Source of the DNA: Betaproteobacteria bacterium
Lineage (GTDB): Bacteria; Pseudomonadota; Gammaproteobacteria; Burkholderiales; SG8-39
Direction: 5' to 3'
DNA: 22,935 nucleotides
Assembly: GCA_029858545.1 (NCBI GenBank)
Contig: JAOUFA010000010.1
Coordinates: forward strand, 1 to 22,935
The stretch's first letter is position 1; each line of letters begins with the position of its first letter. Position numbers and translations under genes: made by a program. The notes under the pieces are model-generated. The model searched no databases. It was not told the DNA's origin and saw only the letters and a program-made list of their open reading frames with translations. Positions 15,720 through 22,573 of the stretch are shown here, piece by piece.

Positions 15720-16601
15720 ATGGCAAAGAAGCTCAGAAAGGCGGTCTTCCCGGTGGCCGGGCTCGGCAGTCGTTTCCTGCCGGCTACCAAGGCGAGTCCC
15801 AAGGAAATGCTGACCATCGTCGACAAGCCGATCATCCAGTACGCGGTCGAGGAGGCCGCGGCGGCGGGAATTACCGACATGATCTTCATTACCGGGCGCA
15901 ACAAGCGTTCGATCGAGGACCATTTCGACAAGGCCTATGAATTGGAAGCCGAACTGGAGGCGAAAGGCAAACAGGCTCTGCTCGATCTCGTGCGATCGGT
16001 CTTGCCGGCAGGCTGCCGCTGCATCTATATCCGCCAGCCGGAACCTCTGGGACTCGGTCACGCGGTGCTGTGCGCGCAGCCGGCGATCGACGATGAGCCT
16101 TTCGCGGTCTTGCTCGCCGACGACATCATCCATGCCGAGACTCCTGTGATGGCGCAGATGGCGCGCAGATTCAACGCCGAGAACAGCACGTTGCTCGGGG
16201 TCGAAGAGGTCCCGCGCGAGCAGACTTCCAACTATGGCATCGTCAAAGTCGAGCAGCCTGAGGCAGTGAGCACGCGGGTACTGGAAATCGTCGAGAAGCC
16301 CGCTCCCAAGGATGCGCCCTCGACCCTGGCGGTCGTGGGGCGGTATATCCTGACGCCGGCGATCTTCGAAATGCTCGCCGCAGTCAAACCCGGTCGTGGC
16401 GGAGAGATCCAGCTGACTGACGCGATCGCCGCTCTGCTGGCACGCGAGCGGGTGTTGGCCGAGCGACTGTCGGGCAGGCGCTACGACTGCGGCTCGAAAC
16501 TGGGCTTCCTGGAGGCGAGTGTCGAGTTTGGTTTGCGCCATTCGGAGGTCGGCGCGCAATTTGGCGCCTATTTGCGTCGCCTGCGTGAGACATCCGGATG
16601 A
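15720..16601 (+). CDS. galU: UTP--glucose-1-phosphate uridylyltransferase
   Basis: Makes UDP-glucose from UTP and glucose-1-phosphate, the precursor for cell-surface polysaccharides, LPS sugars and osmoregulated glucans. It has 293 residues, the normal GalU length. Nucleotide-binding N-terminus: FPVAGLGSRFLPATKASPKE, followed by MLTIVDKPIIQYAVEEA. Other family features are LGLGHAVLCAQP, LLADDIIH (metal aspartates), NYGIVKVE, IVEKPAPKDAPS and GGEIQLTDAI. The spacer to ligA is two bases, so it is read from the same message as smc-zipA-ligA. It is not confused with RfbA/RmlA, which lack this pattern. Confidence 0.97.
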   Translation: MAKKLRKAVFPVAGLGSRFLPATKASPKEMLTIVDKPIIQYAVEEAAAAGITDMIFITGRNKRSIEDHFDKAYELEAELEAKGKQALLDLVRSVLPAGCRCIYIRQPEPLGLGHAVLCAQPAIDDEPFAVLLADDIIHAETPVMAQMARRFNAENSTLLGVEEVPREQTSNYGIVKVEQPEAVSTRVLEIVEKPAPKDAPSTLAVVGRYILTPAIFEMLAAVKPGRGGEIQLTDAIAALLARERVLAERLSGRRYDCGSKLGFLEASVEFGLRHSEVGAQFGAYLRRLRETSG

Positions 16602-16616
16602 GCCCGGTGCCTCGGC

Positions 16617-16622
16617 TATACT
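16617..16622 (+). promoter_or_regulatory. Possible -10 before the DsrE-like gene
   Basis: TATACT in the 76-base gap after galU matches the -10 consensus at five of six positions. No convincing -35 is found upstream. The gap itself suggests a separate or extra promoter for the dsrE-like/hpt/mtiP/def group, and no terminator hairpin is seen after galU. Confidence 0.3.
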
Positions 16623-16677
16623 GGTCCCGTCCCCGACTGCGTGAAAGACTGGGTGAATTCATGGCCGGAGTCGCCTG

Positions 16678-17046
16678 ATGGCAAAGAGGTTGATGATTGT
16701 GATGGTCAACACCGATCCGAAGAACGGCTCCGAGCTCGGTGCGCCGTTTTTTCAGGCGACCGTCGCGGCGGCAATGGAACACGAGGTTGAGGTCATTCTC
16801 ACCGGTCGCGCGGGCGAGCTCGCGGTGCGGGGCGTTGCCGAGAATCTGCGCGTCAAGGAAGATTCCCCGAGAACTGTCTATGACTACATCAAGGACGCCT
16901 ACGAGGCGGGAGTCAAGTTCAAGGTCTGCGCACCGACCATCGACCTGTGGGGTGAGGATTTCATTCCCGAGATCGAAGAGACCGTGGGCGGCGCCTATGT
17001 CATATCGCAGGCGATGGCCGACGGCGTCGTGACCTTCACCTATTGA
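16678..17046 (+). CDS. DsrE-family small protein
   Basis: 122-residue cytoplasmic protein of the DsrE/DsrF-like superfamily. The fold begins with a beta strand (RLMIVMVNTDP), then helix PFFQATVAAAM, strand VEVILTGRAG and a later region around KFKVCAPTIDLWG. C84 lies where many DsrE-like proteins carry the sulfur-relay cysteine. Function is not known from sequence; family members include sulfur carriers and predicted peroxiredoxin-like proteins. The ATG at 16678 has GGAG seven bases upstream, which decides against the in-frame or nearby ATG at 16660. hpt begins 13 bases after its stop, so it belongs to the purine salvage group by position. Confidence 0.82.
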   Translation: MAKRLMIVMVNTDPKNGSELGAPFFQATVAAAMEHEVEVILTGRAGELAVRGVAENLRVKEDSPRTVYDYIKDAYEAGVKFKVCAPTIDLWGEDFIPEIEETVGGAYVISQAMADGVVTFTY

Positions 17047-17059
17047 CGCAGACGGAGCC

Positions 17060-17608
17060 ATGCCGGACCTCACACAGGCCTGGGCGTTTCTCGAGCAATC
17101 GGACCCGGTCGCGAGTGCCGGCGAGGTGCTAGCAGCGATCGAGCGCGTAGCCGCGGAAATCAATGCAAGACTGTCTGAAAGCTATCCGATGGTTCTCGTG
17201 GTAATGGGTGGGGCAGTGGTATTTGCCGGACAGCTGTTGCCGCGGCTGCGTTTTCCGCTCGACTTCGACTATATTCATGCCTCGCGCTATGGCACGGCAA
17301 CCCAGGGCGGAGGAATCGAATGGCGGGTCTCGCCGAGTGATGCGGTGCGCGGCAGGACCATTCTGGTGGTGGACGACATACTGGATGGCGGCGAGACGCT
17401 ATCCGCGGTACGCCAGCAATTGCTCGCGCGGGGAGCGAACGAGGTCTATAACGCAGTGCTGGTCGAGAAGATCCTCGAGCGTGAAAAGCCCATCAAGGCC
17501 GATTTTGTCGGGCTGCACATACCGGACCGTTTTGTCTTTGGCTGTGGGATGGATGCGAAGGGCTACTGGCGCAACCTGCCGGAGATCCGGGCGATAAAGG
17601 GGACTTGA
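17060..17608 (+). CDS. hpt: Hypoxanthine-guanine phosphoribosyltransferase
   Basis: Transfers phosphoribose from PRPP to hypoxanthine or guanine, giving IMP or GMP. It has 182 residues. The PRPP-binding loop is ILVVDDILDGGETL, with acidic pair D105/D106. The pyrophosphate-loop region is VLVVMGGAVVFAGQLLPRL. The base-recognition part K-ADFVGLHIPDRFVFGCGMD and the ending YWRNLPEI match the HGPRT family well. It lies 13 bases after the DsrE-like gene and 1 base before mtiP. The product of MtiP is hypoxanthine, a substrate for this enzyme, so the two fit as consecutive salvage steps. Guanine versus hypoxanthine preference cannot be read from sequence. Confidence 0.93.
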   Translation: MPDLTQAWAFLEQSDPVASAGEVLAAIERVAAEINARLSESYPMVLVVMGGAVVFAGQLLPRLRFPLDFDYIHASRYGTATQGGGIEWRVSPSDAVRGRTILVVDDILDGGETLSAVRQQLLARGANEVYNAVLVEKILEREKPIKADFVGLHIPDRFVFGCGMDAKGYWRNLPEIRAIKGT

Positions 17609-17609
17609 A

Positions 17610-18347
17610 TTGCTGGCGATCATCGGTGGAAGCGGCTTGTCCCAACTTTCGGACCTCGAAGCCACGCAACGCAAGGTGGTGCGCACGCCGTACGGAGAGC
17701 CCTCGGGGCCGCTCACCTACGGCAAATTGCGCGGAAGCGAAATTGTGTTCCTGGCGCGTCACGGCTATGGTCATACCATCCCGCCGCACCAGGTGAATTA
17801 CCAGGCGAATATCTGGGCGCTGAAGGACGCCGGGGTGGAAGCCGTCGTATCGGTGGCATCGGTCGGCGGTATTCGCCACGACCTCGGTCCCGGCACACTG
17901 CTGGTTCCCGAGCAAATCATTGACTATACCTGGGGCCGTCGCTCAACTTTCTTTGACGGCGGCGATACGCCGGTGACGCATATCGACTTTACCCGGCCCT
18001 ATTCGGATGCGCTGCGCGATCGAATTCTGCGGGCGGCGCGCGATTGCGGCGAAGCACTTCTCGATGGCGGCGTGTATGCCGCCACGCAGGGCCCGCGCCT
18101 GGAGAGCGCAGCCGAGATCAACCGGCTGGAACGCGACGGTGCGGAGGTCGTCGGCATGACCGGCATGCCCGAGGCGGCACTGGCGCGCGAGGTGGGACTG
18201 CAATACGCGGCGATTTCGGTCGTGGCGAACTACGCGGCGGGGCGTGCCGAAAGTACTCAGGCGGTACCGCTCGAGCGTATCGAGGCGGTCCTCGACGAGG
18301 CAATGCGTCGGGTCCGGAGAATCATCGAAGCGCTCGTCGAATCGTGA
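17610..18347 (+). CDS. mtiP: S-methyl-5'-thioinosine phosphorylase
   Basis: Phosphorolytic nucleoside enzyme of the PNP/MTAP family. Family knowledge: it cleaves 5'-methylthioinosine to hypoxanthine and 5-methylthioribose-1-phosphate, after deamination of methylthioadenosine. It has 245 residues, the same length as the characterised Pseudomonas enzyme. Phosphate contacts are in IIGGSGL and LARHGYGHTIPPHQVNYQAN. The active-site region is VVGMTGMPEAALAREV, and the purine site is SVVANYAAG with N207. Adenine-specific MTAPs carry an aspartate-containing TDYD motif there, so the Asn points to a 6-oxopurine substrate. The start is TTG at 17610, with AAAGGGG seven bases upstream and one base from the hpt stop. 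Plain MTA phosphorylase or inosine phosphorylase are the alternatives. Confidence 0.87.
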   Translation: MLAIIGGSGLSQLSDLEATQRKVVRTPYGEPSGPLTYGKLRGSEIVFLARHGYGHTIPPHQVNYQANIWALKDAGVEAVVSVASVGGIRHDLGPGTLLVPEQIIDYTWGRRSTFFDGGDTPVTHIDFTRPYSDALRDRILRAARDCGEALLDGGVYAATQGPRLESAAEINRLERDGAEVVGMTGMPEAALAREVGLQYAAISVVANYAAGRAESTQAVPLERIEAVLDEAMRRVRRIIEALVES

Positions 18348-18877
18348 TCCGCGAAGTGCTCAAGATGGGTGACCCCCGTCTACTCGCCAAGGCCGAGAAA
18401 GTCCTGCGATTCGCGACCCCCGAACTCGCGGCGCTGCTCGTCGACATGCGCGATACGATGGCGCACCTGAACGGTGCGGGACTCGCCGCGCCGCAAATAG
18501 GCGTGTCGCTGCGCGTCGTGATCTTCGGAGTGCATGGCAATCCGCGTTACCCGCAGGTGGAGGAAGTACCCGATACGGTGCTCGTCAATCCGATCCTCAC
18601 GCCGCTTTCGGAAGAACTGGAAGAGGGCTGGGAAGGCTGCCTCTCGGTGCCGGGTCTGCGCGGGTCGGTACCGAGGTTTCGCCGCATTCGCTACGCGGGT
18701 TTCGACGAGCAGGGTAGGTCGATCGAGCGCACGGCAGAAGGTTTCCACGCACGCGTGGTGCAGCACGAGTGCGACCATCTCGATGGCATACTCTATCCGA
18801 TGCGAATCAGGGATTTCTCCAGGTTTGGCTATATCGAAACGCTGTTCGCCGACTGCGAGGCGCCGCCCGAGGACTGA
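18344..18877 (+). CDS. def: Peptide deformylase
   Basis: Metalloenzyme that removes the formyl group from the N-terminal methionine of new proteins. It has 177 residues from a GTG at 18344 that overlaps the mtiP stop (GTGA). The three deformylase motifs are intact: GAGLAAPQIG, EGCLSVPG with metal ligand C99, and QHECDHLDG with H141, E142 and H145. The start gives IREVLKMGDPRLL, a standard N-terminus; the longer frame from 18044 runs through mtiP. There is no fmt next to it, unlike the main def-fmt locus of many proteobacteria, so it may be a second deformylase in this genome. Its last 49 bases overlap the 3' end of glnD on the other strand. Confidence 0.95.
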   Translation: MIREVLKMGDPRLLAKAEKVLRFATPELAALLVDMRDTMAHLNGAGLAAPQIGVSLRVVIFGVHGNPRYPQVEEVPDTVLVNPILTPLSEELEEGWEGCLSVPGLRGSVPRFRRIRYAGFDEQGRSIERTAEGFHARVVQHECDHLDGILYPMRIRDFSRFGYIETLFADCEAPPED

Positions 18878-21459
18878 TCCCCGGGGTTCTGTAGCCCGGC
18901 AAGCAGTTCCTGCTCCAATTTCAGTGTGGTTTTCGCGTCGGCCAGTTCTGCGCCCGCGATCAGAAATACGTCTTCGGCACGATCTCCCAGGGTATTGATC
19001 TTTGCACTGTGCAGGCTTACCCGGTGACGCGCGAGCACTCGCGCCATGTCGTACAACAGTCCTGGTCGATCGTTCGCCACGATCGTCAGGACTTGATAGG
19101 CGCCACGCTCGTCGGGACGGATATCGACCGAGGGGGAAATAGGAAAATGTCGGGCGCGGCGTGACATTCTGCCGGTTCGTGAAGGCCCGAGCGGCGAGCC
19201 GCTCTCGATTTCTTGCGCGAGATCCTGCTCGATCAGACCGATCAGATCCCGATGGTGCATTCCCTCGAGCGCGCCCATCACGATGAAAGTGTCGAGCGCA
19301 TAGCCATGGCGGGTGGTATGAATTTTGGCCTCGACGATATTGAAATTGGTGCGCGAGAAATATCCGCAGATGCGGGCGAACAGCGCCTCCTGATCGGGGG
19401 TGTAAATCATGACCTGCAGCCCCTCGTCGTGGGGTGCGAGTCGCGCTTTGACGATCGTCTTCACGGAGTCGCTGCGATGGTGCAGATAGCGGGTCTGCCA
19501 GGCGATTTCCTGAGGTTCGTGGCGCAGAAAGTAGGAGGTGTCGAGTCGCGACCAGAATCGGTCCTTCACTTCGTCGGAGAGCGCATATAGTCTCAGCAAG
19601 CGCGTTGCCTCGGCCTGCTTTTCCGCCAGAGCCGTGTCGACGCGGAGCGTGTCTCCCGTCAGCGCGCGGCGCGTGACGCGGAATACATCCTCCAGCAGCT
19701 TGGCTTTCCAGCCATTCCAGACCTTGGGACTGGTGCCGCGAACGTCGGCCACCGTCAGCAGGTAGAGTGCGATCAGGCGTCGCTCGTCGCCAACCTTCGC
19801 GGCGAACGTCTGGACCACTTCCAGGTCATGGACGTCCTGCCTTTGCGCGACATTGGACATCGTAAGGTGATTCTCCACGAGAAAGACGACCAGCTCGGTG
19901 TCTTCATGATCGAGTCCGTGCCGAACGCCGAAGGCGCGCGCTTCGCGCGCACCCAACTCCGAATGGTCACCCCCGCGCCCCTTGGCGATGTCGTGGTAGA
20001 GGGCGGCGGCGTAGAGCAGCCAGTGGCGCTCGAAGCCCGCCATCAACTGACTGCACAGTGGAAATTCATGTGACATTTCCGGCATCGAGAAGCGTCGCAG
20101 GTTGCGCAGCACCATGAGAATGTGCTGGTCAACGGTGTAGACATGGAAGAGATCATGCTGCATCTGGCCGACGATGCGACCGAACTCAGGTAAATAACGC
20201 CCCAGAATGCCGTATTGATTCATACGCCGGAATTCGTGCACGATACCGCGCGACTGTTGCAGGATCTGAAGGAACAGCAGCTGCGCGACGGGATCGCGGC
20301 GAAGGCGCACGTCGAGTCGCTGTCGCGCGCGCCAAAGGGCGCGCAATGTGGGCGCCGTCATGCCACGCAACGCGTGATGTTGCTGCATGAGAAGGAAACT
20401 CTCCAGAATCGCCCTCGGTTCGCGTTCGAACAGATCCTCGCTCACCGCCTCGAGCAGTTCCCCGCGCATCCTGAAACGCTCGTTGATCTCGCGAGGTGTG
20501 GCGTCAGAGCGCGGAACGAGCGCGCCTTGCAGATTCTGCAGTACGATCGTGTTCAGTTGCATGACGGCCTTGGCGGTCCGGTAGTACTGCTGCATCATCA
20601 CTTCGCTCGCGCGCCGGGTGCCTCGTTCGCAGACCTCGAGTTGCGCGGCAAGCGGTGCCTGGTAATCGAATGCAATCCGATCCTCGCGGCGTCCGGCGAG
20701 CAGGTGAAGTCTGATACGCAAGTCCTGCAAATAGCTTTCGTGGCGCGTGAGATGCACCGCTTCGCGGCGCAGTATCAGCCCCGAACGCGCCAGGTCGCTC
20801 CACTTGGCACCGATCTTGCTCGCACGTGCGATCCAGTCGATCACATGCAGATCGCGCAAACCGCCGGGAGCCTCCTTGAGATTCGGCTCCAGGGCATAAG
20901 GGGTGTCCTGATGCTTGGCATGGCGCTGCTCCTGTTCGAGCGATTTCGCCTTGAGGAAGGCGATGGGATCGAGGGCGTCATCGAAAGCGGCACGAAATTG
21001 CCGAAACAATCCGCGGTTGCCGGTCAGGAAGCGCGCCTCGAGCAACGTCGTGCGGACCGTGATATCCGCGTGTGCTTCCTCGAGACAGGTGGCAATGGTT
21101 CTTACGCCGTGGCCGGGTTCAAGGCCGACATCCCAAAGCAGACTGATCAGGCTCTCCAGGCGTTCACGCTCCGAGTCGGAAGGTTCATCAGCCAACAGCA
21201 ACAAAATGTCGGTGTCGGAGTGCGGAAACAACTGCTCTCTGCCGTAGCCTCCCGTCGCGGCCAGCGCGGCGGATTTGGGCATGCGCGCGTCGCGCCACAA
21301 CGCGCGCAGGATCCGGTCGACCAGCTTGGTGTGGGCGCGCAAGAATGCGCGCGGGCGCGGGGAATGCGCGTAGTTGCTGAACAGCGCCGCGCGCTCGGCC
21401 CGCAACACTGCCCGCTCGCGCGCCGGGGATTCCGCCAGATCGGGCGCAGCGATAGACAT
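18829..21459 (-). CDS. glnD: [Protein-PII] uridylyltransferase/uridylyl-removing enzyme
   Basis: Bifunctional glutamine sensor that adds UMP to PII proteins (GlnB/GlnK) under low nitrogen and removes it when glutamine is high, controlling glutamine synthetase and Ntr genes. It has 876 residues. Nucleotidyltransferase domain: ATGGYGREQLFPHSDTDILLL, with G70/G71 and D82/D84. The HD hydrolase domain has H489/D490 in LYHDIAKGRGGDHSE. Two C-terminal ACT domains lie at about 690-765 (FARICGYFSRTNFNIVEAKI) and about 795-860 (NDRPGLLYDMARVLARH). All activity motifs are intact. The ATG is ten bases after the map stop and has no clear Shine-Dalgarno, suggesting coupling to map. The last ~16 residues lie in the overlap with def and are a low-complexity tail. 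Confidence 0.97.
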   Translation of the reverse strand: MSIAAPDLAESPARERAVLRAERAALFSNYAHSPRPRAFLRAHTKLVDRILRALWRDARMPKSAALAATGGYGREQLFPHSDTDILLLLADEPSDSERERLESLISLLWDVGLEPGHGVRTIATCLEEAHADITVRTTLLEARFLTGNRGLFRQFRAAFDDALDPIAFLKAKSLEQEQRHAKHQDTPYALEPNLKEAPGGLRDLHVIDWIARASKIGAKWSDLARSGLILRREAVHLTRHESYLQDLRIRLHLLAGRREDRIAFDYQAPLAAQLEVCERGTRRASEVMMQQYYRTAKAVMQLNTIVLQNLQGALVPRSDATPREINERFRMRGELLEAVSEDLFEREPRAILESFLLMQQHHALRGMTAPTLRALWRARQRLDVRLRRDPVAQLLFLQILQQSRGIVHEFRRMNQYGILGRYLPEFGRIVGQMQHDLFHVYTVDQHILMVLRNLRRFSMPEMSHEFPLCSQLMAGFERHWLLYAAALYHDIAKGRGGDHSELGAREARAFGVRHGLDHEDTELVVFLVENHLTMSNVAQRQDVHDLEVVQTFAAKVGDERRLIALYLLTVADVRGTSPKVWNGWKAKLLEDVFRVTRRALTGDTLRVDTALAEKQAEATRLLRLYALSDEVKDRFWSRLDTSYFLRHEPQEIAWQTRYLHHRSDSVKTIVKARLAPHDEGLQVMIYTPDQEALFARICGYFSRTNFNIVEAKIHTTRHGYALDTFIVMGALEGMHHRDLIGLIEQDLAQEIESGSPLGPSRTGRMSRRARHFPISPSVDIRPDERGAYQVLTIVANDRPGLLYDMARVLARHRVSLHSAKINTLGDRAEDVFLIAGAELADAKTTLKLEQELLAGLQNPGDQSSGGASQSANSVSI

Positions 21460-21469
21460 GGATGTGGCG

Positions 21470-22264
21470 CTAGAAGCTGGGAGGAGGCGGACTTCCCGCG
21501 GACTGCGTGAGCACCTCGTACCCCCCCTGGGTCACCAGAACGGTGTGTTCCCACTGGGCTGAGAGACTATGGTCCTTGGTCACGATGGTCCAACCATCGG
21601 CAAGCTCGCGGATCGCGGCCTTGCCTGCATTGATCATCGGTTCGATGGTAAAGATCATGCCGGCTTCGAGGGTGAGCCCGGTGCCCGCCCGCCCGTAGTG
21701 CAACACCTGGGGTTCCTCGTGGAATTTGCGGCCAATGCCGTGGCCGCAAAATTCGCGTACCACGGAGAATCCCTGTTGCTCAGCATGTTGCTGGATTGCC
21801 GCGCCCACATCCCCCAGCCTCGCCCCGGCCCGCACCTGGCGAATGCCGCGCCACATGCATTCGTAGGTCGCCTCGACCAGTCGGCGAGCCTGGATGCCGG
21901 GCTCGCCGACATAGAACATTCGACTGGAATCGCCGTGGAAGCCATCCTTGATCACGGTAATGTCGAGATTCACGATATCGCCGGACTTCAGTGCTCGCTC
22001 GCCCGGGACGCCGTGGCATACCTGGTGATTGACCGAAGCACAAATGGACTTCGGATAGGGCTTGTAACCCGGGGGGGCGTAGTCAAGGGGCGCGGGCACG
22101 CAGCCCTGTACGTTGACCATGTAATCGTGGCAGAGGTCGTTGAGCTTTCCGGTGGTGACCCCGGGGCGCAGATAGGGGGTAATGAAATCGAGCACTTCTC
22201 CAGCGAGACGGCAGGCGACTCGCATCGATTCGATTTCAGCAGGTGTTTTGGGGATGACAGCCAT
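21470..22264 (-). CDS. map: Methionine aminopeptidase, type I
   Basis: Removes the N-terminal methionine from deformylated nascent proteins. It has 264 residues, the same as the E. coli enzyme. The five metal ligands are D101 (VNLDITVIKDG), D112 (HGDSSRMF), H175 (FCGHGIG), E208 (FTIEPM) and E239 (WEHTV). Substrate histidine H84 lies in NHQVCHGVP. The ATG at 22264 gives MAVIPKTPAEIESMRVACR, a clear family start; the longer frame to 22516 crosses the intergenic region. There is no Shine-Dalgarno: the upstream bases are pyrimidine-rich. It precedes glnD by ten bases and is divergent from rpsB, as in many proteobacteria. The tail ends in a proline run. Confidence 0.97.
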   Translation of the reverse strand: MAVIPKTPAEIESMRVACRLAGEVLDFITPYLRPGVTTGKLNDLCHDYMVNVQGCVPAPLDYAPPGYKPYPKSICASVNHQVCHGVPGERALKSGDIVNLDITVIKDGFHGDSSRMFYVGEPGIQARRLVEATYECMWRGIRQVRAGARLGDVGAAIQQHAEQQGFSVVREFCGHGIGRKFHEEPQVLHYGRAGTGLTLEAGMIFTIEPMINAGKAAIRELADGWTIVTKDHSLSAQWEHTVLVTQGGYEVLTQSAGSPPPPSF

Positions 22265-22286
22265 GGAAAATGAGGAAAAACGGGGG

Positions 22287-22315
22287 AGGATAGGAGAAGG
22301 AGTGGGACCGTGCAA
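22287..22315 (-). promoter_or_regulatory. Possible map promoter
   Basis: On the minus strand TTGCAC (22315-22310) and TATCCT (22292-22287) are separated by 17 bases. The match to consensus is moderate (TTG of the -35, four of six in the -10). It would start transcription about 15-16 bases before the map ATG, leaving almost no room for a ribosome-binding site. Confidence 0.3.
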
Positions 22316-22374
22316 CGAAATTGGCACCCGGTCGAGCAGCGCGGGCCGCAAGTCCTCAAATGAATTCTTTCGAG

Positions 22375-22404
22375 TTGAGCCTTGGTGGCTGATTATGCTA
22401 GAAT
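22375..22404 (+). promoter_or_regulatory. Putative rpsB promoter
   Basis: TTGAGC (22375-22380) and TAGAAT (22399-22404) with an 18-base spacer, followed by an AT-rich TTTTC. The -10 matches at five of six positions. It predicts a start at about 22411 and a leader of about 160 bases before rpsB, in keeping with long ribosomal-protein leaders. Confidence 0.55.
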
Positions 22405-22410
22405 TTTCGG

Positions 22411-22573
22411 CTGGTTTGGGGCTCATTCGCTGCCTGCTGTGGGCAAAGTGCGTGGCCAAACCAAATTTCCCGTGCAGCCGTTTAGGGTGTCGCGCCGCGC
22501 AGGCATATGCCTGCAAGGTGGCGCGATTGTCGGTTCGGCCGTGCGGCAGTCATAACCCTAACTGGAGTAAGTC
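22411..22573 (+). promoter_or_regulatory. Structured 5' leader of rpsB (possible S2 autoregulatory site)
   Basis: Three paired elements are readable. TGGTTTGG (22412-22419) is fully complementary to CCAAACCA (22456-22463) and encloses a small hairpin TGCC/GGCA (22431-22434 with 22442-22445). Further on, CGCGCC (22491-22496) pairs with GGCGCG (22520-22525) around the near-perfect stem GCAGGC-ATAT-GCCTGC (22499-22514). The Shine-Dalgarno GGAG (22564-22567) follows. Known in gammaproteobacteria: S2 represses its own rpsB-tsf message through a structured leader. Whether S2 binds this one is inference. Confidence 0.5.

Larger units (their letters stand above)
22265..22573. other. Divergent map/rpsB spacer
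   Basis: A 309-base gap with no supported gene. It contains a putative map promoter on the minus strand, a good rpsB promoter on the plus strand, and a structured rpsB leader. The longer frames that cross it (from 22182 plus and to 22516 minus) have no family similarity I recognise. In E. coli this same gap holds the t44 (tff) RNA; no sequence match to it can be claimed here. Confidence 0.7.

Noticed and set aside
20215..21510. 431-codon open frame on the plus strand
   Set aside because: Antisense to glnD, which is complete with all domains. No independent evidence for a gene.
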